Of a DNA stretch of 64,000 bases, positions 25,590 through 33,383 are shown piece after piece. This stretch comes from Nonomuraea sp. PA05. GTDB taxonomy: Bacteria; Actinomycetota; Actinomycetes; Streptosporangiales; Streptosporangiaceae. A program made the translations under genes and the position numbers. The notes below the pieces were generated by a model, which saw only the letters and a program-made list of their open reading frames with translations, had not been told where the DNA came from and did no database searches. The stretch covers positions 62,001 to 126,000 of the forward strand of contig NZ_VSEY01000020.1 in assembly GCF_008086045.1 (NCBI RefSeq), in the 5' to 3' direction. The number at the start of each line of letters is the position of its first letter. Position 1 is the stretch's first letter.

Positions 25590-26020
25590 GGCTCGCGCTA
25601 CAGGGCCGGGCGCGGCTTATGGGCAGGGGATGGGGCGGGGGTGTGGTGGCGTGCTGCCTCGTTCTGGCGGCCCTGTCCGTCACCGGCTGCGGGCCGCTGT
25701 CGCGAACGCACCGCGACCCGGGCAACAGCCACGCGGTGGCGACCGGCGCGCCCAGCGAACGGGCGAAGGCCGAGATCACCATCGCGAACGGCCGGGTCGA
25801 TCCGCCGCCCGGCTGGCTGGAGGTGCGCCAGGGGCGGCAGGTCAGCATCACCGTCACCAGCGACGTGCCCGACGAACTGCACGTGCACGGCTACGACCTC
25901 GCGGCCGAGCTGCGCCCGGGGGTGCCCGCGACGGTCCGGTTCACGGCGGACCTGACCGGCGTGTTCCAGGTGGAGACCCACCGCGCCGAACTGGTCCTCA
26001 CCCAGCTGGCGGTCCGGTGA
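25586..26020 (+). CDS. Cupredoxin-like lipoprotein
   Basis: Starting at GTG 25586, with GAGG seven bases upstream and a 4-bp overlap with the previous gene, the 144-residue product has a lipoprotein signal (GGGVVACCLVLAALSVTGC, lipobox VTGC). The mature part reads as a small Greek-key beta domain: VEVRQG-like LEVRQGRQVSITVTSDVPDE, LHVHGYDL, VRFTADLTGVFQVETH and a final strand. This matches cupredoxin-like periplasmic proteins, but the usual Cys-Met copper ligands are missing; only His residues (HVHG, THRAE) could bind metal. An in-frame ATG at 25620 would also work. It is coupled to the next gene by a 4-bp overlap. Confidence 0.75.
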   Translation: MRLALQGRARLMGRGWGGGVVACCLVLAALSVTGCGPLSRTHRDPGNSHAVATGAPSERAKAEITIANGRVDPPPGWLEVRQGRQVSITVTSDVPDELHVHGYDLAAELRPGVPATVRFTADLTGVFQVETHRAELVLTQLAVR

Positions 26021-27294
26021 CGGGCTGGCCGGCGGCGGGCGGGCCGGCCGGCGGCCGGGTGACGGCGGGCGTTGTGGTGCACGGGGTAGGCGAGCGGTCG
26101 GACCTGCCGATCCCGATCTTCTACGCCTACGCGGGCGCGTTCGCCGCGCTGGTCGTCTCGTTCCTGGCGCTCGCCCTGCTCTGGGCCGACTCCCGCTTCC
26201 GCGGCGACCACGCCGGCCGCCCCCTCACCCTGCCCGCGTCCGGTGGCAAGGCGACGAGGACGGCCCGCGTCCTGACCCTGCTGGCCGCCGTCTACACCCT
26301 GGCCTGGCTCATCCTCGGCCCCGCGACAGAGAACGCGGCCCCGTACCTGGTGTACGTGCTGTTCTGGGTCGGCCTGGTGCCCGCGTCGCTGCTGCTCGGC
26401 CCCGTGTGGCGGGCGCTGAACCCGTTCCGGCTGCTGCCCGACCGCCCGCGCCGCCCGTACCCCGCCGGGCTGGGGTTGTGGCCCGCGGCGGCGGGCCTGC
26501 TCGCGTTCACCTGGATGGAGCTGGTCGCGCCCGAGCCCGCCGCACCTCCGACCCTGCTGATCTTCCTCACTCTGTACGCCGCCGCCCAGCTCACCGGCAC
26601 CTTCGTGTACGGCCACGCCTGGCTGGAGCGCGGCGACCCGTTCGAGGTGTATTCAACCCTGATCGGCCAGATGTCTCCCTTCGGCAGGCGAGCGGACGGC
26701 GGTCGGGTGCTGCGCAACCCGTTCGACGGCCTGGACGCCGTCGCCCCCGCCCCCGGCCTGGTCGCCACGGTCTGCGTGCTGCTCGGCAGCACCGCCTACG
26801 ACGGCTTCTCCACCAGCCCCGCCTGGGTGAACGCCCTGCAGTCCGGCCCGTTCGGCGGGCGCGCGGGGCTGGGCACGATCGGCCTGCTGGCGGCCGTCGC
26901 CGGCGTGGCCGTGCTGTACACCGCCTGCCTCTTCGCGGCCGGAGTGATCGGCGGCGCGAAGGGGCTGGCGGGCCGCTTCGCGCACTCGTTGCTGCCCATC
27001 GCCGCCGGCTACCTGATCGCGCACTACTTCTCGCTGCTGGTCATCGAGGGCAGGCACGCGATCATCCTGGCGCTGGGCCTGGACGCCGAGGTGACCCAGA
27101 ACGCCGTCGCCCCCGGGACCATCGCCACCGTGCAGGTGCTGGCCATCGTGCTCGGCCACGTCGCGGGCGTGGTGGCCGCGCACGACCGGTCGGTCAGGCT
27201 GCTGCCGCCCGCGCGGGCGGTGGCGGGCCAGATCCCGCTGTTCGTGCTGATGATCTGCTACACGACAGGCGGCCTGACCCTGCTGCTGGCGTAA
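26017..27294 (+). CDS. Polytopic membrane protein of the beta-helix operon
   Basis: GTG at 26017 overlaps the lipoprotein stop by 4 bp and gives 425 residues. The protein opens with VHGVGERSDLPIPIF, a start motif I associate with an actinobacterial membrane family sometimes labelled 'fenitrothion hydrolase' in databases, and has about ten helices (FAALVVSFLALALLW, ALLIF-type and TIGLLAAVAGVAVLYTACLF). Conserved-looking polar spots are NPFRLLPDRP, YGHAWLERGDPFEVYS and AHYFSLLVIEGRHA. I assign no reaction; the label above comes from weak memory. The coupling suggests a complex with the beta-helix and cupredoxin-like proteins. Confidence 0.72.
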   Translation: MTGWPAAGGPAGGRVTAGVVVHGVGERSDLPIPIFYAYAGAFAALVVSFLALALLWADSRFRGDHAGRPLTLPASGGKATRTARVLTLLAAVYTLAWLILGPATENAAPYLVYVLFWVGLVPASLLLGPVWRALNPFRLLPDRPRRPYPAGLGLWPAAAGLLAFTWMELVAPEPAAPPTLLIFLTLYAAAQLTGTFVYGHAWLERGDPFEVYSTLIGQMSPFGRRADGGRVLRNPFDGLDAVAPAPGLVATVCVLLGSTAYDGFSTSPAWVNALQSGPFGGRAGLGTIGLLAAVAGVAVLYTACLFAAGVIGGAKGLAGRFAHSLLPIAAGYLIAHYFSLLVIEGRHAIILALGLDAEVTQNAVAPGTIATVQVLAIVLGHVAGVVAAHDRSVRLLPPARAVAGQIPLFVLMICYTTGGLTLLLA

Positions 27295-27307
27295 GGGCTG
27301 CGGGCGG

Positions 27308-28087
27308 TCAGCGTGCGGCGGTCCTGCGGCGGAACAGCAGCGCCGCGACCGGTACGCAGAGCGCGACCGTCCCCGCCAGCCACGCCGTGGCCACCGCCCC
27401 CGACGACCCCATCGGCAGCCCCAGCAACAGCGACCGCATGGTCTCGATGATCGGGGTCAGCGGCTGGTTGTAGGCGAAGTCCCGAAGCACGCCCGGCATG
27501 GTCTGGGCCGGGACGATGCCGTCCGACACGTACGGCAGGAACAGCACGAAGAAGCTGAACGCCCCGGCCGCCTGGGGCGAGCTGACCAGCAGCCCCCAGA
27601 CCGCCGCCAGCGCGGACATGGCCAGCACGTACCCGGTCACCAGGGCCAGCACCAGCGCCCAGTCGGCGAGGGAGGCGTCGGGACGGAAGCCGAGCAGGAG
27701 CGCGGCGGCCAGCGCGATGGCCGAGGACGCCACGTTGCGGATCACCGAGGCCACCACGTGCCCGGCCGGGACGACCCAGCCGCTGATCGGCAGGGTGCGG
27801 AAGCGGTCGATCATGCCGCCGGTCATGTCGTCGGCGATGGTCACGGCGGTGAGCGCGGCGCCGTACCCGCCGGACATGAGCAGGACGGCGGGGACGACGA
27901 AGTCGATGTAGGCCAGGCCGCTGGAACCGGTCGTGATCGCGCCGCCGAACACGTACACGAACAGCACCATGATGATCACGGGCAGCGCCGTGTTGACGAT
28001 CAGGCCGTCCAGGACGCGCATGTCGCGGCGCAGGTCGCGGACGACGAGACGGCGCAGGTCGCCGGCGGCGGTGATGGGAACGCTCAT
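27308..28087 (-). CDS. ABC-2 permease, DrrB-like
   Basis: The 259-residue membrane protein has the six-helix ABC-2/DrrB pattern with DDMTGGMIDRFRTLPIS in the cytosolic coupling loop and AAGAFSFFVLFLPYVSDGIVP near the C-terminal helices. DrrAB-type pairs export anthracyclines and other drugs. ATG 28087 overlaps the ATPase stop by 4 bp. The gene converges with the membrane protein operon across 13 bp. Confidence 0.92.
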   Translation of the reverse strand: MSVPITAAGDLRRLVVRDLRRDMRVLDGLIVNTALPVIIMVLFVYVFGGAITTGSSGLAYIDFVVPAVLLMSGGYGAALTAVTIADDMTGGMIDRFRTLPISGWVVPAGHVVASVIRNVASSAIALAAALLLGFRPDASLADWALVLALVTGYVLAMSALAAVWGLLVSSPQAAGAFSFFVLFLPYVSDGIVPAQTMPGVLRDFAYNQPLTPIIETMRSLLLGLPMGSSGAVATAWLAGTVALCVPVAALLFRRRTAAR

Positions 28088-29028
28088 GCCGCGGCCGCCG
28101 TCAGCTCGAAGAAGACGTCGTCCATGGTGGGGGTGCGCAGCTCGACGCGTTCGACCTGGATGCCCGCCCCGTGCAGCAGCTCCAGCGCGTGCCGCAGGTG
28201 GTCGGGGCCGTGGAGGGCCAGGGTCAGCTCCCCGGCCTCGGTGTCGACGTGCGCTCCCGGCAGGGCGGCGCCCGCGCGGGGCAGGTCCGCGGGGAGTGCG
28301 GGGCGCAGGGCCAGACGTTCCCTGCCGACCTGACGCTTGAGCGCGGCGGGGGAGTCGTCGGCGACGACCCGTCCGCCGTTGATGACCACCACGCGGTCGG
28401 CAAGCTGGTCGGCCTCCTCCAGGTACTGCGTGGTCAGCAGAATGGTGGTGCCGGAGGCGAGCAGCTCGCGGATCACCGACCACAGCTCCGCCCTGCTGCG
28501 CGGGTCGAGGCCGGTGGTGGGCTCGTCCAGGAACAGGATGGGCGGCGCCGACACCATGCTGGCGGCCAGGTCGAGCCGCCGCCGCATGCCGCCGGAGTAC
28601 GTGTCCGCCCGGCGGTCGGCGGCGGCGGTGAGGTCGAAGCGCTCCAGCAGCTCGTCCGCCCGCCGCCTGGCCCGGTCGCGGCCCAGGTGGTAGAGCCCGG
28701 CGAACAGCTCCAGGTTCTCCCTGCCGGTCAGCAACGCGTCCACGGTGGCCTGCTGCGAGGTCAGGCCGATGGCGCGGCGCACCTGCGCGCCCTCGCGGGC
28801 CACGTCGTGCCCCGCCACCGTGGCGGTGCCGCCGTCCGGGGCGAGCAGCGTGGTCAGGATGCGCACGGTCGTCGTCTTGCCGGATCCGTTGGGGCCGAGC
28901 AGTGCGAGCAGCGAGCCGGTGGGCACGGTCAGGTCGATCCCGGCCAGCACGCTGTTGCCGCGGAACGACTTGGTGAGCCCTCTGGCAAGGATGGCATCTG
29001 TGAATACTCTACTGTGTATGACGTTCAT
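28084..29028 (-). CDS. ABC ATPase, DrrA-like
   Basis: The 314-residue ATPase has Walker A GPNGSGKTTT, Q-loop GLTSQQATVDALLTG, signature YSGGMRRRLDLAASM, Walker B ILFLDEPTTGLD, switch His-position replaced by Gln in LLTTQYLEEAD, and the DrrA-type C-terminal region ending VELRTPTMDDVFFELT. The Gln in place of the switch His is usual in this subfamily. Its first codons overlap an inverted repeat (29004-29019) that is probably the operator of the divergent TetR gene. It forms an operon with the permease. Confidence 0.94.
   Translation of the reverse strand: MNVIHSRVFTDAILARGLTKSFRGNSVLAGIDLTVPTGSLLALLGPNGSGKTTTVRILTTLLAPDGGTATVAGHDVAREGAQVRRAIGLTSQQATVDALLTGRENLELFAGLYHLGRDRARRRADELLERFDLTAAADRRADTYSGGMRRRLDLAASMVSAPPILFLDEPTTGLDPRSRAELWSVIRELLASGTTILLTTQYLEEADQLADRVVVINGGRVVADDSPAALKRQVGRERLALRPALPADLPRAGAALPGAHVDTEAGELTLALHGPDHLRHALELLHGAGIQVERVELRTPTMDDVFFELTAAAA
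29004..29019. promoter_or_regulatory. Inverted repeat at the DrrA/TetR divergent junction
   Basis: ATACTCTACTGTGTAT is a partial palindrome (ATAC/GTAT ends plus an internal C/G pair). It lies inside the first ten codons of the ATPase gene and 58-73 bp before the TetR start at 29077. A TTGAAA box for the ATPase gene lies just outside its start. A TetR operator is likely but the symmetry is imperfect. Confidence 0.45.
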
Positions 29029-29076
29029 AGTTTCAAGGTAATGCAGAATCCTAGGAGCGAGTCAAGGAGGAATGCG

Positions 29077-29841
29077 ATGGCCGAGGACCGGTTGCCCCCC
29101 ATGCTGCGGCGGATGTGGGGGCGCGAGCCGGCGCCGCGCAGGGGCCCCAGACCCCGGCTCGACCTGGCCACGATCACCGCCGCCGCCATCGAGCTGGCCG
29201 ACGCGGAAGGGCTCGCCGGGGTGTCGATGAACAGCGTGGCCACGAAGGTGGGAGTGGCGGCGACCGCGCTGTACCGGTACATCGGCAGCAAGGACGACCT
29301 GCTCATCCTGATGGCCGACGCCATCGCCCCCGAGCCGCCCGACCCGTCCGGCCAGCCTTGGCGCGACTACCTCGCCCTGTGGACGCGGCTCCAGCGCGAC
29401 CTCGTGCTGCGGCACGCCTGGGTGCTGCCGATCACCCAGTTCGCCCCGCCGCTCGGGCCGCGGCGGCTGCTCTGGCTGGACCGGGCGCTGGCCGCGCTCG
29501 ACGGCACGGGCCTCGACGAAGGCGAGGTGATCAACGTCGCCAGCACCCTGACGGGTTACGCGATCACCGATGCGGCCATCACCCAGGCGGCGGGCAGCGG
29601 CTTCCAGGAGATGGCCGAAGCCGGCATCGAGGGCGCCTTCGACTACGGCGAGGTGCTGGTGGACCTGCTCGACCCCGCCGCCTACCCGGCGCTGTCGGCC
29701 GCCGTGCGCGGCGGCGCCTTCCGCGGCGCCGAGGGCTGGATCCACGACGAGGACTTCCGCTTCGGGCTCGACCTGCTGCTCGACGGGGTGGAGCAGCTCA
29801 TCGCGCGACGCGCTTCAGGCGGCCGCGTCGGCGGGCAGTAG
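29077..29841 (+). CDS. TetR-family regulator of the Drr-type exporter
   Basis: The start at ATG 29077 has AGGAGG six bases upstream. The 254-residue protein has a ~30-residue basic N-terminal extension (RRMWGREPAPRRGPRPR), the HTH (AGVSMNSVATKVGVAATALYRYIGSKDDL) and a long helical C-terminal domain of the TetR_C_1 type (RLLWLDRALAALDGTGLDEGEV, RFGLDLLLDGVEQLI). Such regulators usually sit beside DrrAB exporters and answer to the exported drug. The 3' end overlaps a gene remnant on the other strand by 44 bp. Confidence 0.9.
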   Translation: MAEDRLPPMLRRMWGREPAPRRGPRPRLDLATITAAAIELADAEGLAGVSMNSVATKVGVAATALYRYIGSKDDLLILMADAIAPEPPDPSGQPWRDYLALWTRLQRDLVLRHAWVLPITQFAPPLGPRRLLWLDRALAALDGTGLDEGEVINVASTLTGYAITDAAITQAAGSGFQEMAEAGIEGAFDYGEVLVDLLDPAAYPALSAAVRGGAFRGAEGWIHDEDFRFGLDLLLDGVEQLIARRASGGRVGGQ

Positions 29842-30148
29842 CTGCTCGGTGAGCAGCCGCCGCCACCTCGTCGTCCCCGTAGAGCGACCACCGCCCCAGA
29901 TATGCGGCGATCTCCGCTTCGTTCCGTCCCTTGTCCGCGAGGAACGCCGCGTTGCCCCAGACGCCCCACAACACGTTTTTGGCCCGGTGCACGGCCGCCA
30001 GATCGCTGCCGTCCGGCCGGATGCCCAGCTCTGGCAGGACGTTCGCGCTCAGCCACGCCTGCGCCTCGTCCCCGGGGAACACCAGCTCCTCCGCCAGTAG
30101 CCCCAGCCCCTCGCTCAGCACGAACGACGGCGACAACATGAACCGCAC
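29798..30148 (-). pseudogene. C-terminal remnant of an actinobacterial DUF885-like protein
   Basis: The 116-residue frame reads SPSFVLSEGLGLLAEELVF, then WLSANVLPELGIRPDG and KNVLWGVWGNAAFLADKGRNEAEIAAYL. This looks like the last third of larger (about 400-residue) actinobacterial proteins with that ending, which I place near DUF885-like peptidase-fold families from memory. The upstream two thirds are gone: sequence directly before residue ~4 belongs to a TetR gene on the other strand. It is therefore most likely a dead fragment, created by the same deletion that cut the neighbouring TetR. Confidence 0.6.
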
Positions 30149-30729
30149 GTCCTGCGCCTGCCCGAGCCGCAGCCGCGCGGCTGGGTGCGGGGACGATGTC
30201 GCTCTACGAGTACGTCCAGAGCAAGGAGGACGTGCTTGATCTGGCCCTGGACGAGGTCATCGGCGAGATCGAGATGCCCGGGGAGACCGGCGCGTCCGAG
30301 GGCGCCGGGGCGTGGCGTGACTTCCTGATCGGGCAGCTCACGCAGAGCCGCGCCGTCATGCGCCGCCACCCCTGGGTGCCCGCGCTCACCGCCACCCGGC
30401 CCCTCGTCGGGCCGCGGGCGCTGGCCCGCTCGCGGGTGTTCTACGAGGCGCTGGCGGCGGCGGGGCTGGAGGGCGAGTTGCTCACCGCCGCCGTGGGGAC
30501 GTTGTCGTCGTACGTCAACGGGTTCGTCGCCGCCGAGAACATCTGGTGGCAGACGGTGCGCACCCCCGCCGCGGACGCCGAGTTCCGGGCCCGGGTCGCC
30601 GGGCACCTGGAAGGGCAGCTCGCCCAGCTCAGCCGGGTGCGGGACGGGGACTTCGACCGGCAGTTCCTGCTGGGGCTCGGGCTCATCCTCGATGGGATCG
30701 AGGGCCGGCTGGGAGGAGCAGGGCCGTGA
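30142..30729 (+). pseudogene. N-terminally truncated TetR-family regulator
   Basis: In frame after a stop at 30139-30141, the sequence reads AAARLGAGTMSLYEYVQSKEDVLDLALDEV, which is the recognition helix and following helix of a TetR HTH, then a complete TetR_C_1-type ligand domain (WVPALTATRPLVGPRALARS, NGFVAAENIWWQ, FLLGLGLILDGIEGRLGG). The first ~30 residues, including helices 1-2 of the HTH, and the start region are missing. An ATG at 30196 could still give a 177-residue protein without DNA binding. The 3' end overlaps the convergent PP2C gene by 47 bp. Confidence 0.7.
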
Positions 30730-31549
30730 CGTTGTCCTGGCCGCCTTCGGCCAGAGCGTGGCTGACCAGGGCGCGGGCCGCTTCCACGGGGTGGTCGCGG
30801 GGTCCTGCGGTGCGGGACTGTAAGGAACCGGGGGTGGGGAGGTGGCGCCACAGGCCGTCCGTGCACAGGAGCAGGAGGCCTGGGGAGTGGGGGCGGTAGC
30901 TGCGCAGGTGCGGGTCGGGGTGGGTGGCGTCGGCGCCCAGCCAGGCGGACAGGGCTTCGTGGTCGCCTGTGTCGTCTTCTGTGAGGGTCATGGGGACGCC
31001 CTCGTGCGGGAGCCAGTAGGCGCGGCTGTCGCCTATCCAGCACGTCCAGATGCCGGCCGGGGTCGTGATGCCGGCGACGTAGGTGCAGGCGGGAGAGACC
31101 GCGAACGGGTCGCTCGGGGGTGTGGAGGCGGGCGGGGCGGTGGCCGGCGTTTCGGTGGCTCTGAGCGGGCCGGCGAGGGCTGAGACGGCGCGGCCCGCCC
31201 GGATCGCGCCCTCCACCAGCGCCGTCTCCGGCAGGGCGCCCGCGCGCAGCGACGCGACCGTCGCCGCAGCGCCCGCCTCGGCCGCCACCTGGGCGGCGCG
31301 TTCGGGGCGGGCCGACATCGACACGCCGTCGCACACCACACCGACCGTCCACTCACCCACCCGGGACAGGGCCATCGCGTCCGCGTTCACGGCCCGCCGT
31401 AAGCCACGGTCGCTGACACCGGCCGCGCCGCCGTCCGCCGTGAGCTCGACGTGGGAGCGGAAGGCCGGTTGCGAGGTGCCGCAGTCCCAGCAGTGGCCGT
31501 CGGGGGCCACGGTGCCGCCGCATGAGACACAGGGGGTCGGTTCCGTCAT
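30683..31549 (-). CDS. PP2C-family Ser/Thr phosphatase with N-terminal zinc ribbon
   Basis: The 288-residue protein starts with a CVSCGG...CWDCG zinc ribbon (residues ~8-25), followed by a PP2C/PPM catalytic domain: DRGLRRAVNADAM, VVCDGVSM with the metal Asp, WIGDSRAYWL, LLLCTDGLWRHL and GGQDNVTALLL near the end. It should remove phosphate from Ser/Thr residues using Mn/Mg. In actinomycetes such proteins often work with FHA-domain and Ser/Thr kinase genes; none is in this window. The region between the two halves has a low-complexity Ala/Pro/Thr insert. Confidence 0.88.
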   Translation of the reverse strand: MTEPTPCVSCGGTVAPDGHCWDCGTSQPAFRSHVELTADGGAAGVSDRGLRRAVNADAMALSRVGEWTVGVVCDGVSMSARPERAAQVAAEAGAAATVASLRAGALPETALVEGAIRAGRAVSALAGPLRATETPATAPPASTPPSDPFAVSPACTYVAGITTPAGIWTCWIGDSRAYWLPHEGVPMTLTEDDTGDHEALSAWLGADATHPDPHLRSYRPHSPGLLLLCTDGLWRHLPTPGSLQSRTAGPRDHPVEAARALVSHALAEGGQDNVTALLLPAGPRSHRG

Positions 31550-31595
31550 GGCCCCACGATCGTCTCAGATCCGGCAGAGCGGGGAAGCCGGGCGG

Positions 31596-31961
31596 TCAGC
31601 CGGGCTGCTTCAGGACCGTCGCGAGCATGCTGTCGAGCGCCTCCTGAGACGTCCGCAGCCGTGCGATCGACTCGGCGATCCGGCGGCGCTCCCGCCGCAG
31701 GCTGGCGACCATCCCCGGACAGGCGGCCGGCACCATCCGCTCCCCGTCGTCATGCACGCAGTCGAGCAGCCGCGCGATGGCCGCCGTGGGCAGCCCGGCG
31801 GCGAGCATCGTGCGGATGTGGCGGACGGCGGTCACGTCCGCGTCGCCGTACTCGCGATAGCCGTTGGGCAGCCGCGCCGGCCGCAGCAGGCCCTGCTCCT
31901 CGTAGTAGCGCAGCAGCCGCCTGTTCACCCCGGTCTCGCGGGCCAGGTCACCGATCCTCAT
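31596..31961 (-). CDS. MerR-family regulator
   Basis: The 121-residue protein starts at ATG 31961 with AAGGAG close upstream. It has the MerR winged HTH (MRIGDLARETGVNRRLLRYYEEQGLLRPARLPNGYREY) and an antiparallel dimer helix (LRRERRRIAESIARLRTSQEAL). One Cys pair (LLDCVHDD...AACPGM) could be a redox or metal switch, as in many MerR sensors. It diverges from an SDR gene across a promoter with the long spacer and central palindrome typical of MerR control. Confidence 0.9.
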   Translation of the reverse strand: MRIGDLARETGVNRRLLRYYEEQGLLRPARLPNGYREYGDADVTAVRHIRTMLAAGLPTAAIARLLDCVHDDGERMVPAACPGMVASLRRERRRIAESIARLRTSQEALDSMLATVLKQPG

Positions 31962-31968
31962 GAGCTCC

Positions 31969-32000
31969 TTGACCTTCACATCGATGTGACGCCTTACCGT
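31969..32000 (+). promoter_or_regulatory. MerR-type promoter with 20-bp spacer and central palindrome
   Basis: TTGACC (31969-31974) and TACCGT (31995-32000) are 20 bp apart, longer than the usual 17. A 14-bp perfect palindrome TCACATCGATGTGA (31976-31989) sits between them. This is the geometry MerR proteins untwist on activation. It drives the SDR gene at 32042. Confidence 0.75.
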
Positions 32001-32041
32001 CGCGAGCGTCATGCAACGCAACAACATGAAGGAGCGGATCC

Positions 32042-32674
32042 ATGCCTGCAGCGGTGATCGTCGGGTCGGGGCCGGGAATCGGGCGGTCTGTGGCGCGCCG
32101 GTTCGCGAAGGAAGGGCTGGAGGTGGGTCTCGTCTCGCGTAGCGGCAGCGATCTGGGGCTGGGCGGCGTGCGTACGTACCGGGCCGACTGCGGCGACGAG
32201 GGTGAGCTGCGTGCGGCGCTCGACGCGGCGGCGGGCGAGCTGGGGACGCCGGACGTGGTGGTGTACAACGCCGCGATCATCCGTCCGGACACGCTGGGGG
32301 AGGTGGACGCGCGGGCGCAGCTCGACGCCTGGTCGGTGAACGTGGTGGGGGCGCTGGTGACGGCCTCGCAGGTGGTGCCCGCGATGGCGCGGCGGGGGAG
32401 CGGCACGTTCATCGTCACCGGCGGGATGCCCGAGCCGAAGGCGGCCTATGTGAGCCTTTCGCTGGGCAAGGCCGGGGTGCGGACGGTGGTGGCGATGGTG
32501 GATGAGGAGTTCGGGCCGTCGGGGGTTCATGCGGCGAGCGTCACCGTGGCAGGGGCCGTCGCGCCGGGGACGGCGTTCGATCCGGACGACATCGCTGAGC
32601 ACTACTGGCGGTTGCACGTCCAGCCGAGGCAGGCGTGGGAACGGCAGGTCGTGCACGCGGGCACCGGTGGATGA
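32042..32674 (+). CDS. Atypical short-chain dehydrogenase
   Basis: The 210-residue protein has an SDR-like N-terminal nucleotide fold (AVIVGSGPGIGRSVARRFAKEG, with GxGxGIG) and VVYNAAIIRPD where classical SDRs have NNAG. The catalytic region reads TGGMPEPKAAYVSLSLGKAGVR: Tyr and Lys are seven residues apart rather than the normal Y-x3-K, so this belongs to an atypical branch or has lost classical activity. AAGGAG lies ahead of the ATG. The divergent MerR gene and its promoter suggest induction by a small molecule or stress. Confidence 0.82.
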   Translation: MPAAVIVGSGPGIGRSVARRFAKEGLEVGLVSRSGSDLGLGGVRTYRADCGDEGELRAALDAAAGELGTPDVVVYNAAIIRPDTLGEVDARAQLDAWSVNVVGALVTASQVVPAMARRGSGTFIVTGGMPEPKAAYVSLSLGKAGVRTVVAMVDEEFGPSGVHAASVTVAGAVAPGTAFDPDDIAEHYWRLHVQPRQAWERQVVHAGTGG

Positions 32675-32675
32675 G

Positions 32676-33383
32676 TCAAGTGGTCAGGTGCCAGAACCAG
32701 CCCAGGGGACGCAGGCCCAGGCGCTGGGCCACCCGCTGCGACGAGTGGTTGTCCGCGCTCGTGCTGTAGAACACGGCAACCCCTTGCAGCATGCCGGCCC
32801 AGGCGGCCGTGGTGGCGGCGGCGTAGCCGCGGCCACGGTACGGCGGGGAGGTCCAGGTGCCTGCCTCGGCTCCCAGCGAGGTGAGGCGGGCGCTGTGGCA
32901 GATCGAGACCACCTGCCCGTCCTCGGCCACCATGGCCCAGGGCGTTCCCGCGCTGCAGGTGGTGAGTTTGTCCCACTCGTCGGGTTCCCAGGAGGAGGGG
33001 CGCGGTAAGGAGCGTGCGAGCCGGACGTGTTCGGCCGAGTCCGACCTGAGGACGTTCGCGGCGACGGAGGGCCTGAGGGGCGGGGTCACGAGGTAGGTGG
33101 GGCCGCCCGTCACCGACACCCGCTCGCCGCCGAGGAGCTCGCGGCAGGCCCCGAGTACGTCCGGCGGTGTGCTGAGAGCCGGGGGCGATGGCGGGGTGAC
33201 GAGGGAGAGGAGGCGGGTGGCGAGCTCGTCCGGCACGGCGGATGAGACGGCCGCCGTGATGCCGTCGGACGCCACGGCGATCACCATGTCCTCGGGGCCC
33301 GGCAGGCGGCCGCGTTCGTCCAGGCGCCAGACGACGCCCAGCTCGATCCGGAGCAGGTCGATGTCCCGCGTCTCGTCCGTCAC
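32676..33383 (-). CDS. GNAT-family acetyltransferase
   Basis: The 235-residue protein carries its GNAT domain in the C-terminal half. The acetyl-CoA loop reads TSPPYRGRGYAAATTAAWAG, with the R/Q-x-x-G-x-G/A pattern, followed by FYSTSADNHSSQRVAQRLGLRPLGW, the usual end of the fold. The N-terminal ~120 residues are a less conserved extension. Substrate unknown. It overlaps the upstream AlkC-like gene by 4 bp (ATGA), so the two are translated together. Confidence 0.82.
   Translation of the reverse strand: MTDETRDIDLLRIELGVVWRLDERGRLPGPEDMVIAVASDGITAAVSSAVPDELATRLLSLVTPPSPPALSTPPDVLGACRELLGGERVSVTGGPTYLVTPPLRPSVAANVLRSDSAEHVRLARSLPRPSSWEPDEWDKLTTCSAGTPWAMVAEDGQVVSICHSARLTSLGAEAGTWTSPPYRGRGYAAATTAAWAGMLQGVAVFYSTSADNHSSQRVAQRLGLRPLGWFWHLTT

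Noticed and set aside
27308..29028. NosFY-like ABC pair linked to the NosD-like beta-helix protein
   Set aside because: The pair is on the opposite strand, has a DrrA-type C-terminus and its own divergent TetR, so a drug exporter is the simpler reading; no other nos genes occur.
30683..30729. Frameshifted fusion of the TetR remnant and PP2C gene
   Set aside because: The two are on opposite strands and simply overlap at their 3' ends.
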